Of a DNA stretch of 64,000 nucleotides, positions 1-10,550 are shown in pieces. Origin of the DNA: Bryoerythrophyllum caledonicum (lineage: Eukaryota; Streptophyta; Bryopsida; Pottiales; Pottiaceae). The notes below the pieces were generated by a model. The model was not told where the DNA came from. It saw only the letters and a list, made by a program, of their open reading frames with translations, and did not search any database. Both the position numbers and the translations under genes were made by a program. How positions within the stretch are numbered: the first letter of the stretch is position 1; each line of letters begins with the position of its first letter. Location: contig OZ020524.1 in NCBI GenBank assembly GCA_963971425.1, positions 21,939,022-22,003,021 of the forward strand, given 5' to 3'.

Positions 1-359
1 CAAGGCTGAGGTGTGATGAACTGTTCGATCGGCAGTAAATAAAAGGATTTTTGGACAAGTGGTGTACCAAGCCTTAGGCTCGGGAGGGTGGGGAGGGTAG
101 GCAAAAGCGGCCCCTATTTTTGTATGGGGAGGGGGCCTGATTTGCTCAAAGGAGTGTCCTGCATGGGTGATTTGTAACCGCAGGCTCTAAATTTGGCACC
201 GAAAGTGAAGGCCAGAAAATGGACGTGAGACTTGTTGCACCGTTCATCATTGGTAAACAAAGGGATCCCCTGATAATGAAGAAGAGACTACCTTTGTGTT
301 GAAACGAATCAAACTACCTTTCTGTTCTAGAATTCTATTCTTCCAGGCCTTTGAATATA
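1..359. other. No gene recognised
   Basis: Unique-looking sequence with a short GC-rich purine stretch near 80-130. I see no open frame with protein features, no RNA gene and no terminal repeats. It runs up to the TTAA-flanked element that starts at 360. Confidence 0.5.
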
Positions 360-1312
360 TTAACCCCTAAAGGACCAAGTGTCAAAAATGGGCTTTTTGA
401 AAATTTGGTCAGGTTCCTATGCTGTCAATTTCAAACATTCATCTTTGAAATTCTTACCATAGAAGGGCATTACCAAGACCTTAGTGGGAAAACATTTTTT
501 TCCTAAATTGGACATTTGATCAAAAAGTTATAGGGTTTTGAATTTTAAATGGGGAGGGCGGGCACCTCGGGCACCTCCAAAAACTTTTGATAGGACACTC
601 TATTGAAAGTGAGATTTTAAGTACTTGCAAGTAATATTATTTCCCTTCATGTTGTCAAAAAAAAGTTCTTGTCTTTAGTGAAAAATAGCATACCAACCCA
701 AGTCAAACATTTTCACACATTGTCACTCATTGTCGGGCAAGGTACCAAAAAAACTTCTTCTTTTCCACATAAAACCTAGAAATCTTCATATTTTTCACTT
801 TTTATTTTTTCCACAACAATATGTAATGTAAACCTTCTTATTAACCATTTGGATTATCAATCAAAAACATATTAAGTTCAAAAAAAATTAAAGTGTGAAT
901 TAACAAATTTCAAGCCTCCACTCCTTGCACACTTGTTTTGAATATGCTACAACCCATCTCTACCTCTAAAAATTGGTGTGTAAGGAGCTAACATCATGCT
1001 TAACAAGATGGTAATAGATTTAGACCTTGTGTAGTGAAATTTTTTGACACCAACTGAAGTCAAAGTCTGCTGATCCACTAAACGTAGGGAAGAAAATGAA
1101 CCATTTGCTTGACTTCAAACACTATAATCTTTCAATCCGTGCGGTCAAAGTTTATGAAACTTTGTACATGCATTATTTAATAAGCCTTTATTGAGATCCT
1201 ACGGTCAGAACTAAACATAAAAGTTTTTGTTACCTTCTTTATTCATTGCACTAGAATCCAACAATTTTGAAGTGTTTTTGGTGTAAAATTGCCTTGGTAC
1301 CTTAGGGGTTAA
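360..1312 (+). mobile_element. TTAA-flanked non-autonomous DNA element, copy A
   Basis: A 953-bp element whose ends read TTAACCCCTAAAGGACCAAG on the left and CTTGGTACCTTAGGGGTTAA on the right. These are imperfect inverted repeats with TTAA at both extremities. TTAA target duplication next to CCC is the hallmark of the piggyBac superfamily, but there is no transposase gene inside. A near-identical copy of exactly the same length lies at 22740-23692, and more diverged or partial relatives at 1999-2933, 4970-6127, 8735-9373 and 45656-46470. The interior has a recurring motif close to CACGGATTGAAAGAT read on the minus strand. The close match between copies A and D suggests recent mobility; assignment to piggyBac is inference from the ends alone. 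Confidence 0.8.
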
Positions 1313-1429
1313 TGAGAATGCGAATTAGAAGAGTTACTGTCAGGGTTACGGGTTATCGATGAAAGCTTAGTTGTGAGTTTTACTATCTTGGTAACACTGT
1401 AAACTTCCTACAACTTCCTACAGCTGTAA

Positions 1430-1821
1430 GAGCATCTCCACTCCTGGCGTGGAATTTTCCACGCTAGGACGGAAAAAAAATTTCACGGCAGGAGTGGTTT
1501 AGGGTTTGGTGCTTGCTTGGCTCCACCCCAAGCTCCAAAAATATTTACCCAAAAAAATGCTTTGACCTTTTACCTCCCGCCACCAATGACACGGCGCCAC
1601 GTGTCGACATCAATGACATGGCGCCACGTGTCGCGAGGGTATGGGTGTGTCACCAACGTCAAAAAATGGCGCACTCCCCCCATCCAAGGAGATTTTGGTG
1701 TGTGCCATGCACCAAAACTTCTAAATTTTATAAAGTTTCCTTGTTTTGAGGTGATGGGTGCAACTTTTTGACCTCACAAAACTCCAATTTGGTGGTTCTC
1801 CATCTTGGGGTGGAGATGCTC
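1430..1821. mobile_element. Harbinger-like MITE
   Basis: A 392-bp element with inverted ends GAGCATCTCCACTCC and GGGGTGGAGATGCTC, flanked on both sides by TAA (1427-1429 and 1822-1824). A three-base TAA/TTA duplication together with GAGCATCTCCA-type ends is typical of plant PIF/Harbinger MITEs. It has a second, inner palindrome just inside the left end (around 1446-1465) and no coding capacity of its own. It appears to be inserted in a short stretch that may be an old exon on the minus strand (1825-1992). Confidence 0.75.
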
Positions 1822-1824
1822 TAA

Positions 1825-1992
1825 GTATTTAAACTCCTCAGCAGTTAATTCTTTACCCGACACGGCTACTTCATGGATCATTTTAACACCTTGATAATTA
1901 ACACGGTTGTTTAAGTGTGCATTGGTCATGCGAGTATAGTAAATTTGACGACCCTGAAACAGAGAAATTAAACCATGATCAGAAGCTTTCAT
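1825..1992 (-). other. Possible orphan exon fragment
   Basis: On the minus strand a frame reads as ordinary-looking protein (it includes ASDHGLISLFQGRQIYY and SGKELTAEEFKYL), unlike the low-complexity frames around it. It is bounded upstream by a TTAA element (1999-2933) and downstream by the Harbinger-like MITE. I do not recognise the family. It may be an exon of a gene split by these two insertions, or chance. Confidence 0.2.
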
Positions 1993-1998
1993 AATAAC

Positions 1999-2933
1999 TT
2001 AACGCATTTTCACATCAAAAACACTCCGAAACTGCTTGTTCTAGTGCAATGAGTAATGAGGTTACAAAAACGTTTTATTTCTGCATTTAACTATAGTGTC
2101 TAAATCAATACTTGTTGATAAACGCCCTCACAAAATTTCATAAAACTTGACCACACGGATTGAAAGATTAAAGTGTTTGAAGTAGAGAAAATTGTTATTT
2201 TTCTTCCTTGCAATGAGTGAATTAGCAGACTTTGACTTCACTTGGTGTCAAATTTATGCACTACACAAGATCTGAAAACTTTACCATCATGTTAATCATG
2301 ATGTTATTTCCTTGCACACCATTTTTTAGAGGTAGAGAAGGGGTGTAGCGTATTCAAAACAAATGTGCAAGGAGTGGAGGTTCAAAAATTGCCAATTCCC
2401 ATTATATTTGTTTGTGAACTAAATATGTTTTAGAATGATAATCCAAATGGTCAATATGAAGGTTTAGACCACATCTTGTAGTAGAAAAAATAAAATGTAA
2501 GAAATAGAAGATGTCATAGTTTTATGTGGAAAAGAAGAAGTTTTCTTGGTACCTTGCCCGACAAAGTGACAATGTGTGAAAATGTTTGACTTAGATTATT
2601 ATGCTATTTTCCACTTAAGACAAGAGATTTTTTTTGACAATATGAAAGGAAATAAAATTATTTTCTGGTATTGAAAATCTCACACATAATAGAGTCCTTG
2701 CAAAAGTTTTTGGAGGTGTGTGACGAGCCCGCTCTCCTCCTTTGAAATTCAAAACCCTATAACTTTTGCATAGAATGTCGGATTTAGGAAAAAAAATTGG
2801 ACTCATAGGAAGCTTTTAGCAATGTCCATCTACAGCAGAAATTTCAAAAAGAAATGTTACAAATTGACACCATAGGAACTTGCCCAAACCTTCAAGAGCC
2901 CCCCGAGGGGGCTCTTGGGCCTTTAGGGGTTAA
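1999..2933 (-). mobile_element. TTAA-flanked element, copy B
   Basis: Diverged relative of copy A in the opposite orientation. The better-kept end is at the right (ttgggcctttaggggttaa to 2933); the left end has lost most of its terminal CCCC box but still begins at a TTAA (1999-2002). Just inside the right end is a perfect hairpin (AAGAGCCCC...GGGGCTCTT, about 2892-2915). Copies A and D lack it, while copies C and E have it with different stem sequences. Confidence 0.65.
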
Positions 2934-3460
2934 AACTCCCAGTTCTCTCCAACTAACCCTTACTCATTAGAAACCTTTACAGTAATGAAGTGAAATGAAT
3001 CAGTGGATATTTGGCTTTGATTGGCTCTTACACAGCAGTGGATCAACGATCTCCACCAGTCAAAAATGTTCAAAATAAACTAAAAAAATGCATAGAATAA
3101 CATACCCTATGTTGTGGTTGCTTTTGTACATAATTCATTCAAATTGGAGAGTTGTCCAAAATTTTGGAAAACCTTTTTTTTTTATCTAAATGATTACCCA
3201 TATAATGTCAAGGTGCTACCGGTATAATGCCTAGGTGATACCCATGTAATATTTAGGTGTTGCCCATTGTGTCAGAATCATTGCATCAAAGAAAAACAAT
3301 TCTTTTGACATAGAGGTGTTGAAAGTGACCAATAGATACTGTACCACACCATCCGCACACTAGAAGGCACGAGGCAGGCTGTGCTTTCTTTTGTAATATC
3401 TGGTTACCAAATTTACAGATCAAGGGCACGCAAGTTGTGGAAACAACCACATGCTCGCCA
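2934..3460. other. Gene-free AT-rich stretch
   Basis: Contains three loosely repeated phrases around 3195-3260 (atgattaccCATATAATGTCAAGGTG and relatives about 30 bp apart), which look like a short decayed tandem repeat. I see no gene. Confidence 0.4.
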
Positions 3461-4091
3461 GTACACCGTTCACTGCATATAGTGTGGAGGTAGAGGTAAT
3501 GTGGATGAAAATTGATGTGGACCACATCAATTCTAGTTTTGGATGAAAATTGAGGTAGACCACATCAATTTTGGTTATTGTATAAAATATTAATACGTTA
3601 TTATTTTATGTTATTATTATGTAATTATATTATTAGTATGATATTATATTATTATTATTATTATAATATATTATGTTATATTCTTATGTTAATATTATTT
3701 TATGTTATATTATATTATAATATTATTTTAATTTTCTTATGTTATATTCTTATGTTATAAAATAATATTATTATGTTATATTATGTTATTATGTTATTAT
3801 TTTATTATGTTATTATATTATTATGTTATTATATTATTATGTTATTATTATATTATTATATTATGTTATTATCATGTTATTTTATTATAATTTTGGTTTT
3901 GAGTACAATTTGTAAAAACTTATCCACATCAATTCGTGTGTCTTTTATTTTGAAACAAGCCACACTATTTCTAATGGACATGATTTGATGTGGATGGAGA
4001 ATTGAAGTGGACCACTTTAATTTGCGTTTAATGAAATTACTGTAGGAAATTTCAAATAGTCTAGTCTACACTATATTCAGTGAACGGTGTA
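3461..4091. mobile_element. Inverted-repeat element with TTA-rich core
   Basis: The two ends are inverted copies of about 25 bp: GTACACCGTTCACTGCATAT at 3461 against the complement of ATATTCAGTGAACGGTGTA ending at 4091. Inside each end sits a related phrase (gatgtggaccacatcaat / gaagtggaccactttaat), and the centre is almost pure TTA/TTAT repeat. This is the architecture of a small non-autonomous foldback or MITE element whose core has expanded as a microsatellite. I cannot identify a superfamily or a clear target duplication. Confidence 0.5.
3599..3893 (+). repeat. TTA/TTAT microsatellite
   Basis: About 300 bp made almost only of TTA, TTAT and TATG units, forming the core of the surrounding inverted-repeat element. 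Apparent open frames across it are products of the low complexity. Confidence 0.85.
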
Positions 4092-4969
4092 GCGACCAAT
4101 CCAGGCCCACTGTGTTTTGAAGACCTCTGTCCATCTCACCTGTCACGCTTTCTCCATGTAAGGTTTTCTTCACCGAGAATGTACGATTTCCTAAATGTTG
4201 TTCTGCATAATCTACGATTTTTTTATTTCTCGTTTGTCGAGTCCCTGAATAAAATTTGCGCCAGGCATCATGGCTTTCTAAAAATTCTGATAAAAAATGC
4301 CACACTGGCTCCCATGAACCTCGGTTTTACCTTTGTCACCATTCGGAAAAGCAGATTGGGCTTATCCCTTCCCACCCATCCTAATTCATCATGCACACCG
4401 AATTAATTCTCCTAGACTTCGAATCTTTTTTTATTTTAATATAATTATTTAATGAGGCCATACCTTTTCCAAAACAAATCGATTGAAGTTCGAAGGAAAG
4501 GAAGATGAATTCCGGAGACGGAGCGAGAGCACCATCATGACGAACATTTGTAAAATCACAACGAAACAAAGGAAAAATCACGACGAAACATAGGGAAAAT
4601 CGTGACAAAAACAGTGGACGACAGCTGCCCCGGTTCACATAATTATATGCTCACAAAATTTCATTAACTTTGAATGCACAAATTCCAAGACTGCAGTGTT
4701 TGAAGTAATTTAAAAAGTTCATTTTCTTTTAATTTTTTTGAGAACAGGCCCCTCAACTTGGAATGCAAATCCTCATCGCTCTACTCCAACTCTGCCATGT
4801 CTTCAAACCTATACAGTACCATGTATGTGGAGTGTCCACCTGTCCGTCACGGAATCCTCCAAGAGCAGCTGGGCCTCCTCGCTTCCAAGCATGACCCAAC
4901 CTTCATCCAACGATTTCCAAACACTCAGGTGAACACAATCGAAATCCAGTGAACCTTACCGAACCTCTA
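4092..4969. other. Gene-free stretch, one weak coding-like piece
   Basis: No gene can be supported. A short plus-strand frame near 4758-4950 (including VECPPVRHGILQEQLGLLA) has protein-like composition but no recognisable family, no start context and no visible continuation. Confidence 0.3.
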
Positions 4970-6127
4970 TTAACCCCTCAAGTTCCTTGACATTTTCTGT
5001 CCTAAACTAGTCCAAAACTGCCATAGTCAAACATGGCCGCAATAATCACATTTTTTAGAAGAATTCTCAACTTTTAACCGTAAGATCTAAAACTAGACTC
5101 ATGTATAATAATCCTGTAAAATTTTAGTTGCAATCCACCGCACGGATGTGAAGATTATAGTGTTTGAAGTGCACAAAGTAGTTATTTTTCCCTCTTGCCC
5201 GACAAAGTCAGCTCACTTTGACTAAGCATATCTCCTAGTTTTTAGAGTACATTGTGTTGGAAGTCATTACCAATACAAAGAATATGGTGTTAGCTAAGTG
5301 TGTGCAAAATTTGAGGTCATTTCGAGTGGTACATCATGCTCAAATAAATACTTTAGTGAAAGGGGGTATAAAACAATGCAACTGACTACAAATGAAGTGA
5401 GAAATTATTTGCTAACTACAAATTTCAAAATTAAGAAATCTGTACGGTTGAAATGTTGGATTTAATTTTTTACTTATTTAAGATTTTTTTTCCAAAACGG
5501 GTAAAATCTCTAATTTTAATGAATTTATTGAATTATTCAAATATTATATGTGAGGGCAGGGCTTCAAAATGGGGACCCTTCAAGAAATGAAGGGCCACTT
5601 CATTCACCCACTCCCCTGTGCGGGACCCGCGTAGCTCCTCGGGGTGGCCCGCCACTATAGGGCGGCGTTTTTCTTTTTCTTTTTCTTCACACGTGCCATC
5701 TCTTTCAGTACCCGGGCCCCGCCACAGACCTTGCCATGCACCACTTTATGCTATTTTTTTAAAATTTCTATTTATCCATTTTTTTGGAATTTGTGGGGTC
5801 TTCCCTTTCACCATTCTTCCCCTTGATTTGGGCTGCCCCACCCTCCCTCCACCCTTTGTGCCCCTACTTACTGGCCCTCTTTCACACTTGCGTTTCATTG
5901 GTTCCGAGGGGTGCCCACGCTGCCCAGCCTCCCCATTTTTGACAATAGGTGGTACTAACATTCAAATCGTAAATCCAAAAAAAAATTTAAAAATACCTCC
6001 ACGAAGCTCGTATTAGGGCCGATCTATAGTAAAAGTTTTTTTAAAAAAGGATTTTTTTTTCGAATTTTAGGAACCTGCCCAAAATGTGAAATCTCCTCGA
6101 AGGAGACTCTAGTCCATTAGGGATTAA
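4970..6127 (-). mobile_element. TTAA-flanked element, copy C, with insert
   Basis: Starts TTAACCCCTCAAGTTCCTTG and ends agtccattagggaTTAA. The left part and the extreme right part match the TTAA family (including the CACGGATGTGAAGATTATAG phrase). The stretch from about 5570 to 6010 is GC/CT-rich with no counterpart in copies A and D, and is probably a nested insertion. A subterminal hairpin (ATCTCC TCGA AGGAGA) lies at about 6089-6105. More diverged than A and D. Confidence 0.6.
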
Positions 6128-6163
6128 ACCCTCAGCTAACAACCGAGGGCGAACTGACGACGA

Positions 6164-6366
6164 GGACAAAGTACACTAAAATTTATGTTTAGTGTAGTAT
6201 ACACTAAAAGCGAACTCATACACCTATTGTTGTGAAGGCATTTAGTGTATTGTAGTGACAAAACCATACACTAAATGTCAACTTATACACTATTTGTCAA
6301 TTCTAGTTAAGATTTCAGCATATTTTTTTTCACTTGTGCACAATTAGTGTATCAATAGTAGAAGTA
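6164..6366 (+). repeat. ACTAAA-type dispersed repeat, copy 1
   Basis: A roughly 200-bp repeat beginning ACACTAAAATTTATGTTTAG, rich in ACACTA/TAGTGT inverted pairs, and ending near cacaattagtgtatcaatag. A second copy in the same orientation is at 23715-23900, and a shorter inverted one at 14262-14356. The internal ACTAAA/TTTAGT symmetry suggests a MITE family. Confidence 0.65.
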
Positions 6367-6439
6367 CAAAGAAAGGTCCAGCACTCGAGGGCTGAAAAGG
6401 GTCCAGAATTCGAGGGCTGCCAGAGAATCTTCTCAGCTA

Positions 6440-6584
6440 CTTTCAAATGGCCATAACTCATTCATTTTTTATCCGAATTCGGCATATGAGGTGTTTTTGG
6501 GCATCTACAGAAAATGTAGATGCCAAAAAACACCTCATATGCTTAATTCGGCCAAAAGTTGAATGAGTTATGGCCATTTGAAAG
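6440..6584. repeat. Long near-perfect hairpin
   Basis: Inverted repeat of about 68 bp per arm separated by a 7-base loop (6509-6515). It begins CTTTCAAATGGCCATAACTC and ends with the complement, GAGTTATGGCCATTTGAAAG. The arms differ by only a few bases and a small insertion. A transcript would fold into a single long stem, so this is either a small palindromic MITE or a precursor able to yield small RNAs. No flanking duplication is evident. Confidence 0.85.
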
Positions 6585-7057
6585 TTGTGACCGAGGAGAA
6601 TCATCGATATCTTGGCTGAAAATCAAAGTTTAAGCACATTTGTAATAAAGATTGCATTGTGCTTGCACAAATATATGGTGAAGCTTATATTGTGACATTT
6701 CTATTAACGATTGCATTATCATTTTTATTTACTTGTGGATATTTAGTGCATTGAAAGTAATGTAGGTTTTGAGTACTTTTGGAAATCAACAACTTGCAAC
6801 AAATATATTAAAAAAAATTGTACATATGTAGGAAAAGTGAAATTCCAACTTGAAAAAAGATAAATATTTGGAAGAAAAATATTGGGTAAACAAGAACTTA
6901 GAAATTTTTATAAAAAAAATTACAACTTCAGAAAAGAGAAACATTTGTGACAATGAGAATATAGACATGGAAGGAAAAGAAGAGTGTACTCCTAAGAAAA
7001 AAGAAAAAATTGGAAGAAAAATATTGGGGAACATAATAAACTAATACCACATTCATG

Positions 7058-7085
7058 AAAAGTGCACATAGACATGTGCACTTTT
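7058..7085. repeat. Short hairpin AAAAGTGCACAT
   Basis: AAAAGTGCACAT, loop AGAC, ATGTGCACTTTT: a perfect 12-bp stem. Function unknown; could be a relic element end or a transcription terminator-like fold. Confidence 0.7.
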
Positions 7086-7747
7086 GTTTTACATCAATCT
7101 ACATGCACGAATAATCAGTAAACGTCACCATATAAGCTGCTAAATGTATTCTAATAGAATTATATGTGCGCTTAGGCACAATTCAAATTTGTAAATCTAA
7201 TATTTATCTAATTTTGATATTATATCATAAGTTCATAATGCACTTATGACATCCTAATATGAAAAGCGGAAGATTACAAGTTCATAACAAATACTTCAAA
7301 TCAAAGTTTAAAGGCTAAAATTGCACTATCTAACTCTTTGACACCATTTCTATAATTTCATAACAAATTCTACAACTCAAAGTTTAAATATGAAAGTTGA
7401 GGGGTTAGTTTAACCTTCCCCTTCCATTTCAACTTAGTTTAACTTAGTTTAACCAACTTAGTTTAACCTTCCCCTTCCATTTCAAATTTCATTTTTTAAC
7501 ACTTTATTCCCAAACTTAAATTTTTATAACAAATTCAAAATACCAAATATCAAGGTGTGAGGGGTTAGGCTCAAGCCCGACCCTCCTTCCATAAAGTTGC
7601 ACTATCTATGTAAAGCTTCAAAATTTTACTATAATTGATTCTACAAAAGAATCCACATGTTTAGAATTTTGACAATTTATGTTCACTAGGCTTTTGTTAC
7701 ATAGAAATTGACATTGAAGTTTAAAATAAAAATATTTAAATATTTGT

Positions 7748-7777
7748 AAAAATGTCACATGCGCATGTGACATTTTT
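7748..7777. repeat. Perfect 30-bp palindrome
   Basis: Two uninterrupted 15-base arms (AAAAATGTCACATGC and its complement) with no loop. Similar in style to the hairpin at 7058-7085 (both have a CAC AT / AT GTG core). Confidence 0.8.
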
Positions 7778-8734
7778 TTGTACAAGCCAACTATATTTGA
7801 CTTCATGTGCAAATCATGAGGTGTTCATATGTATATTTTGTTTTATACAAATCTATCATGAAACTTTTTTTGTATGTCTATTTTTGGTTGGTCTCAATTG
7901 TATTCATTTGTGACATTCCACAAATACTATGTTGATCGTCATTTGTGTCGTTTTCATATGCTATGTGACATTTTCTTGAATAATGTGTTTTAAGTGATAC
8001 ATTCTAACATGGTACATAATCCTTGTAGAACAACTTCTAATGATAATAAAAGAGTGCAATGTTGGAACGTAGGGGGCCAATCGGGCTCAAGCCTAACCTC
8101 CACCATTATATTTCAAAATAATAATTACATGAATTATTATTGAATTGTAACATTTTGTTATGATTCCTAAAAGAGTGCAATTTTGAAAGAGGGGAGGGGG
8201 TCAGGCTTAAGTCTAACTCCTATTAACTCTATATTTCAAATTTTCAAATGATTTTTAAAATTTTAAATATTTTGTACCAGAAAGAGAAAATTTGAAAGAG
8301 ATGTTGGGCTTCAACAATTTGCCTACTTCTAAATTTAATATTATGAGGTAGAAAATTTGAGGTGGAATTGTCAAACTTTGACTATTATTCAACATAATTC
8401 CTATATTATGAATCCATTTTATTAGCCCAAATTTTTTCTCAATGTGCACCTTTCATAAATATGTTTAAAAAACTTACAAATGGGAGGAAAAAGAAATTGC
8501 ATCTTAAGGAAAAAAAATTATGGTAGAAGAATATTGGGAAATTGTACTAACGTATATATAAAAAGAAAGTAAATTTAGAATATAATCTTTCAATGCAAAA
8601 AGTCCAGAGGTGGGCTTTTGCAAATCTCCGGCATATTTCCATGGTTGCAAATTTGTTTGAAAATTCTTGAAATTTTGTACAAAGATGGAAGAAGATATGC
8701 GCTACATGGTTACATAATTTTATCTTCATTGGAC

Positions 8735-9373
8735 TTTTGGAAAAAAAGTTATGACATCTTACTAAGAAAACTTCTTAAGTATGGGCAAGTTTTTGGAGTG
8801 CGGGCAACTCCAAAAAGTTTTTGTAGAACAGTGTTTTCATGTGAAATTTTGAATAGAAGCAAGTAATTTAATTTCCTTCTCAATTTTGAAAATAAGTCTT
8901 TTGTCTGTAGTGAATATTAAAATTTCAATCCATGTCAAACGCTTTCACACATTTTTTGGCAAGCTTGTAGAAAAATGTCTTATTCTTCGCATAAAATGTT
9001 AAGATTTTCATGGTATATCACTTTGAATTTTTCTACTATTGACTACGTATTGACTATTTGGATTTTCATTTAAAAAGAAAAAAAGTTCACAAATAAGTAA
9101 AACGTGCTCTGACAATGCTTGAACCTCCACTCCTAGCACAATTTCTTTGAATATATTACAAAGAATCGTTATTACTACTTCAACTACTATAATCTTTTAA
9201 TCCGTACGGTCAAAGTTGGTGATTTTTTTTGAAGAGCTTGAGTTATACATCTAAATTAAGATCATATGGTTAAAATTAGAAATAAGTAGTTTTTTTTTTT
9301 TTACTCATTGTAATAGCGACAACAATTGTGAAGTGCATTTGGTTTGAGATTGTCAAGAAAATTGAGGGGTTAA
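8735..9373 (+). mobile_element. TTAA-flanked element, copy F (left-truncated)
   Basis: From about 8735 the sequence follows the interior of copy A in the same order (aaaaaagttatgacat..., gggcaactccaaaaagtttt..., cgtacggtcaaagttggtga) and ends GAGGGGTTAA at 9373. The left terminal part is not recognisable. It is the most decayed member of the family in the window. Confidence 0.55.
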
Positions 9374-9497
9374 GATAGAAAAATTAATGCAAGATATACA
9401 TTAGAAAAACATAAGAAGTTGGCTATAGGAGGAAATAAAAGAAAATCACAACTTTATAAAAAAATAAAAATAAAAAACATAACATACATAAATTTGC

Positions 9498-10550
9498 CTA
9501 TGGCAAATTAGGTACTTGTACTCCATCAAAGTATGGACGGTACTTTCCAATGATCTCTTGTAAGTGAGGAAACAATTGGTTAGTACTCCAAGTGCCGTCT
9601 AGCCCTAATGCTAATCCGCACCTAATCATAGATTTCCTAGCATAGGACATATGATCACAATCTAATTCACGATTGACATCTTCAACGGAATCCACCGCAA
9701 GTTGAAGAAAAAACCGTTTACTGGGATTGGAAAGTTAACCTGACCATTGACCGTCGCCGCAAGCATTATTTTGCCAAATGCCTTGTTGAATTAATTCGGT
9801 TTTTTTGAGCTCCCATCGTTTAGTCCAAGCGTCTTTGATCTTGGAAATTATAAATGTGTCCGCGGGTTGACATAAGTGGGTTGCGCATGGGGGTAAGTTT
9901 TTCAAAATATTTCTCTTTGGTGCTAGAACGGCCGCTAATGTAGGAGTTAAATTATGTGCCGTACAATTATCCACCCAAATGAATTTTGTGCGGTTGTGTG
10001 GATCCGCTTGATATGCCCTAGATTCTTCAAAGTATTGTGGAAATATAGTTTGATCCATCGACCCCTTCGGTCCCGTTTGGTTACTAACTCTGGGGATGTT
10101 GTCATCTAAACCTCAAATTGGATAATTCCTATTTTCATTACTGAAAATAAGCATTGGAGGTTCTATGATGGCTCTACGTCCCCCTAAAATACGTACGACC
10201 ATAGTTATGGCTTCTCCTCCGGCTACCACATCCGCGTATTTAACGGAAACATCTCCTCGAAACCCTAGCGCACGTCCGTTGTCCATATTAATGGTAAAGT
10301 AGGTTTCATCCATGTTTTTGATGAGATTTTCATCAAAAACGGTGGATTGGAATCCTCGTTGTAAAGTTCCCAAATGATATGCCATATTTTGTTCTATTTT
10401 CATTTCTTTTTCCGGACTACAACTCAAGCGGGCCCGTTGAGAAAGTAAAACAATACTATTAACATCCATGAATTGTTGAATCCATGATGATGTTAATTTA
10501 TCGGTTAAAAGTCGACCATCTTTAGGGTCCCTAAATTGGTTTGATTACGG
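9498..10550 (-). pseudogene. Decayed DDE (pogo/Jerky-type) transposase
   Basis: One minus-strand frame carries the catalytic core of a DDE_1-family transposase: NMDETYFTIN (first Asp), FIWVDNCTAHN (second Asp), then LPPCATHLCQPADTFI (third acidic position). A C-terminal helical stretch follows with LSNPSKRFFLQLAVDSVEDV. Two in-frame stops interrupt it: TGA where family members would have an Arg (NYPI-stop-GLDDN) and TAA in WSG-stop-LSNPS. There is no frameshift. The N-terminal DNA-binding part is missing; similarity fades beyond about 10550. It is a different lineage from the pogo element at 55.3-59.1 kb. I found no flanking terminal repeats. Confidence 0.75.

Larger units (their letters stand above)
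6585..8734. other. AT-rich gene-free region with palindromes
   Basis: No gene seen; frames here are Lys/Asn/Ile/Phe-rich and unlike proteins. Two clean palindromes are listed separately. A recurring palindromic phrase close to GGTTAGGCTCAAGCCTAACC appears at about 7562, 8088 and 8191 in different states of decay. At 7430-7485 the phrase AACTTAGTTTAACC is repeated. Confidence 0.5.

Noticed and set aside
3578-3988. Leu/Tyr-rich hydrophobic frames resembling membrane proteins
   Set aside because: They are products of the TTA/TTAT microsatellite.
4080-4112. VNGVATNPGP, resembling a 2A end
   Set aside because: It lacks the Asp-x-Glu positions and the preceding hydrophobic run, and the DNA is simply the inverted end of the TTA-rich element at 3461-4091.
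6786-7044. Lys- and Phe-rich frames on opposite strands
   Set aside because: Compositional frames in AT-rich DNA with no conserved features.
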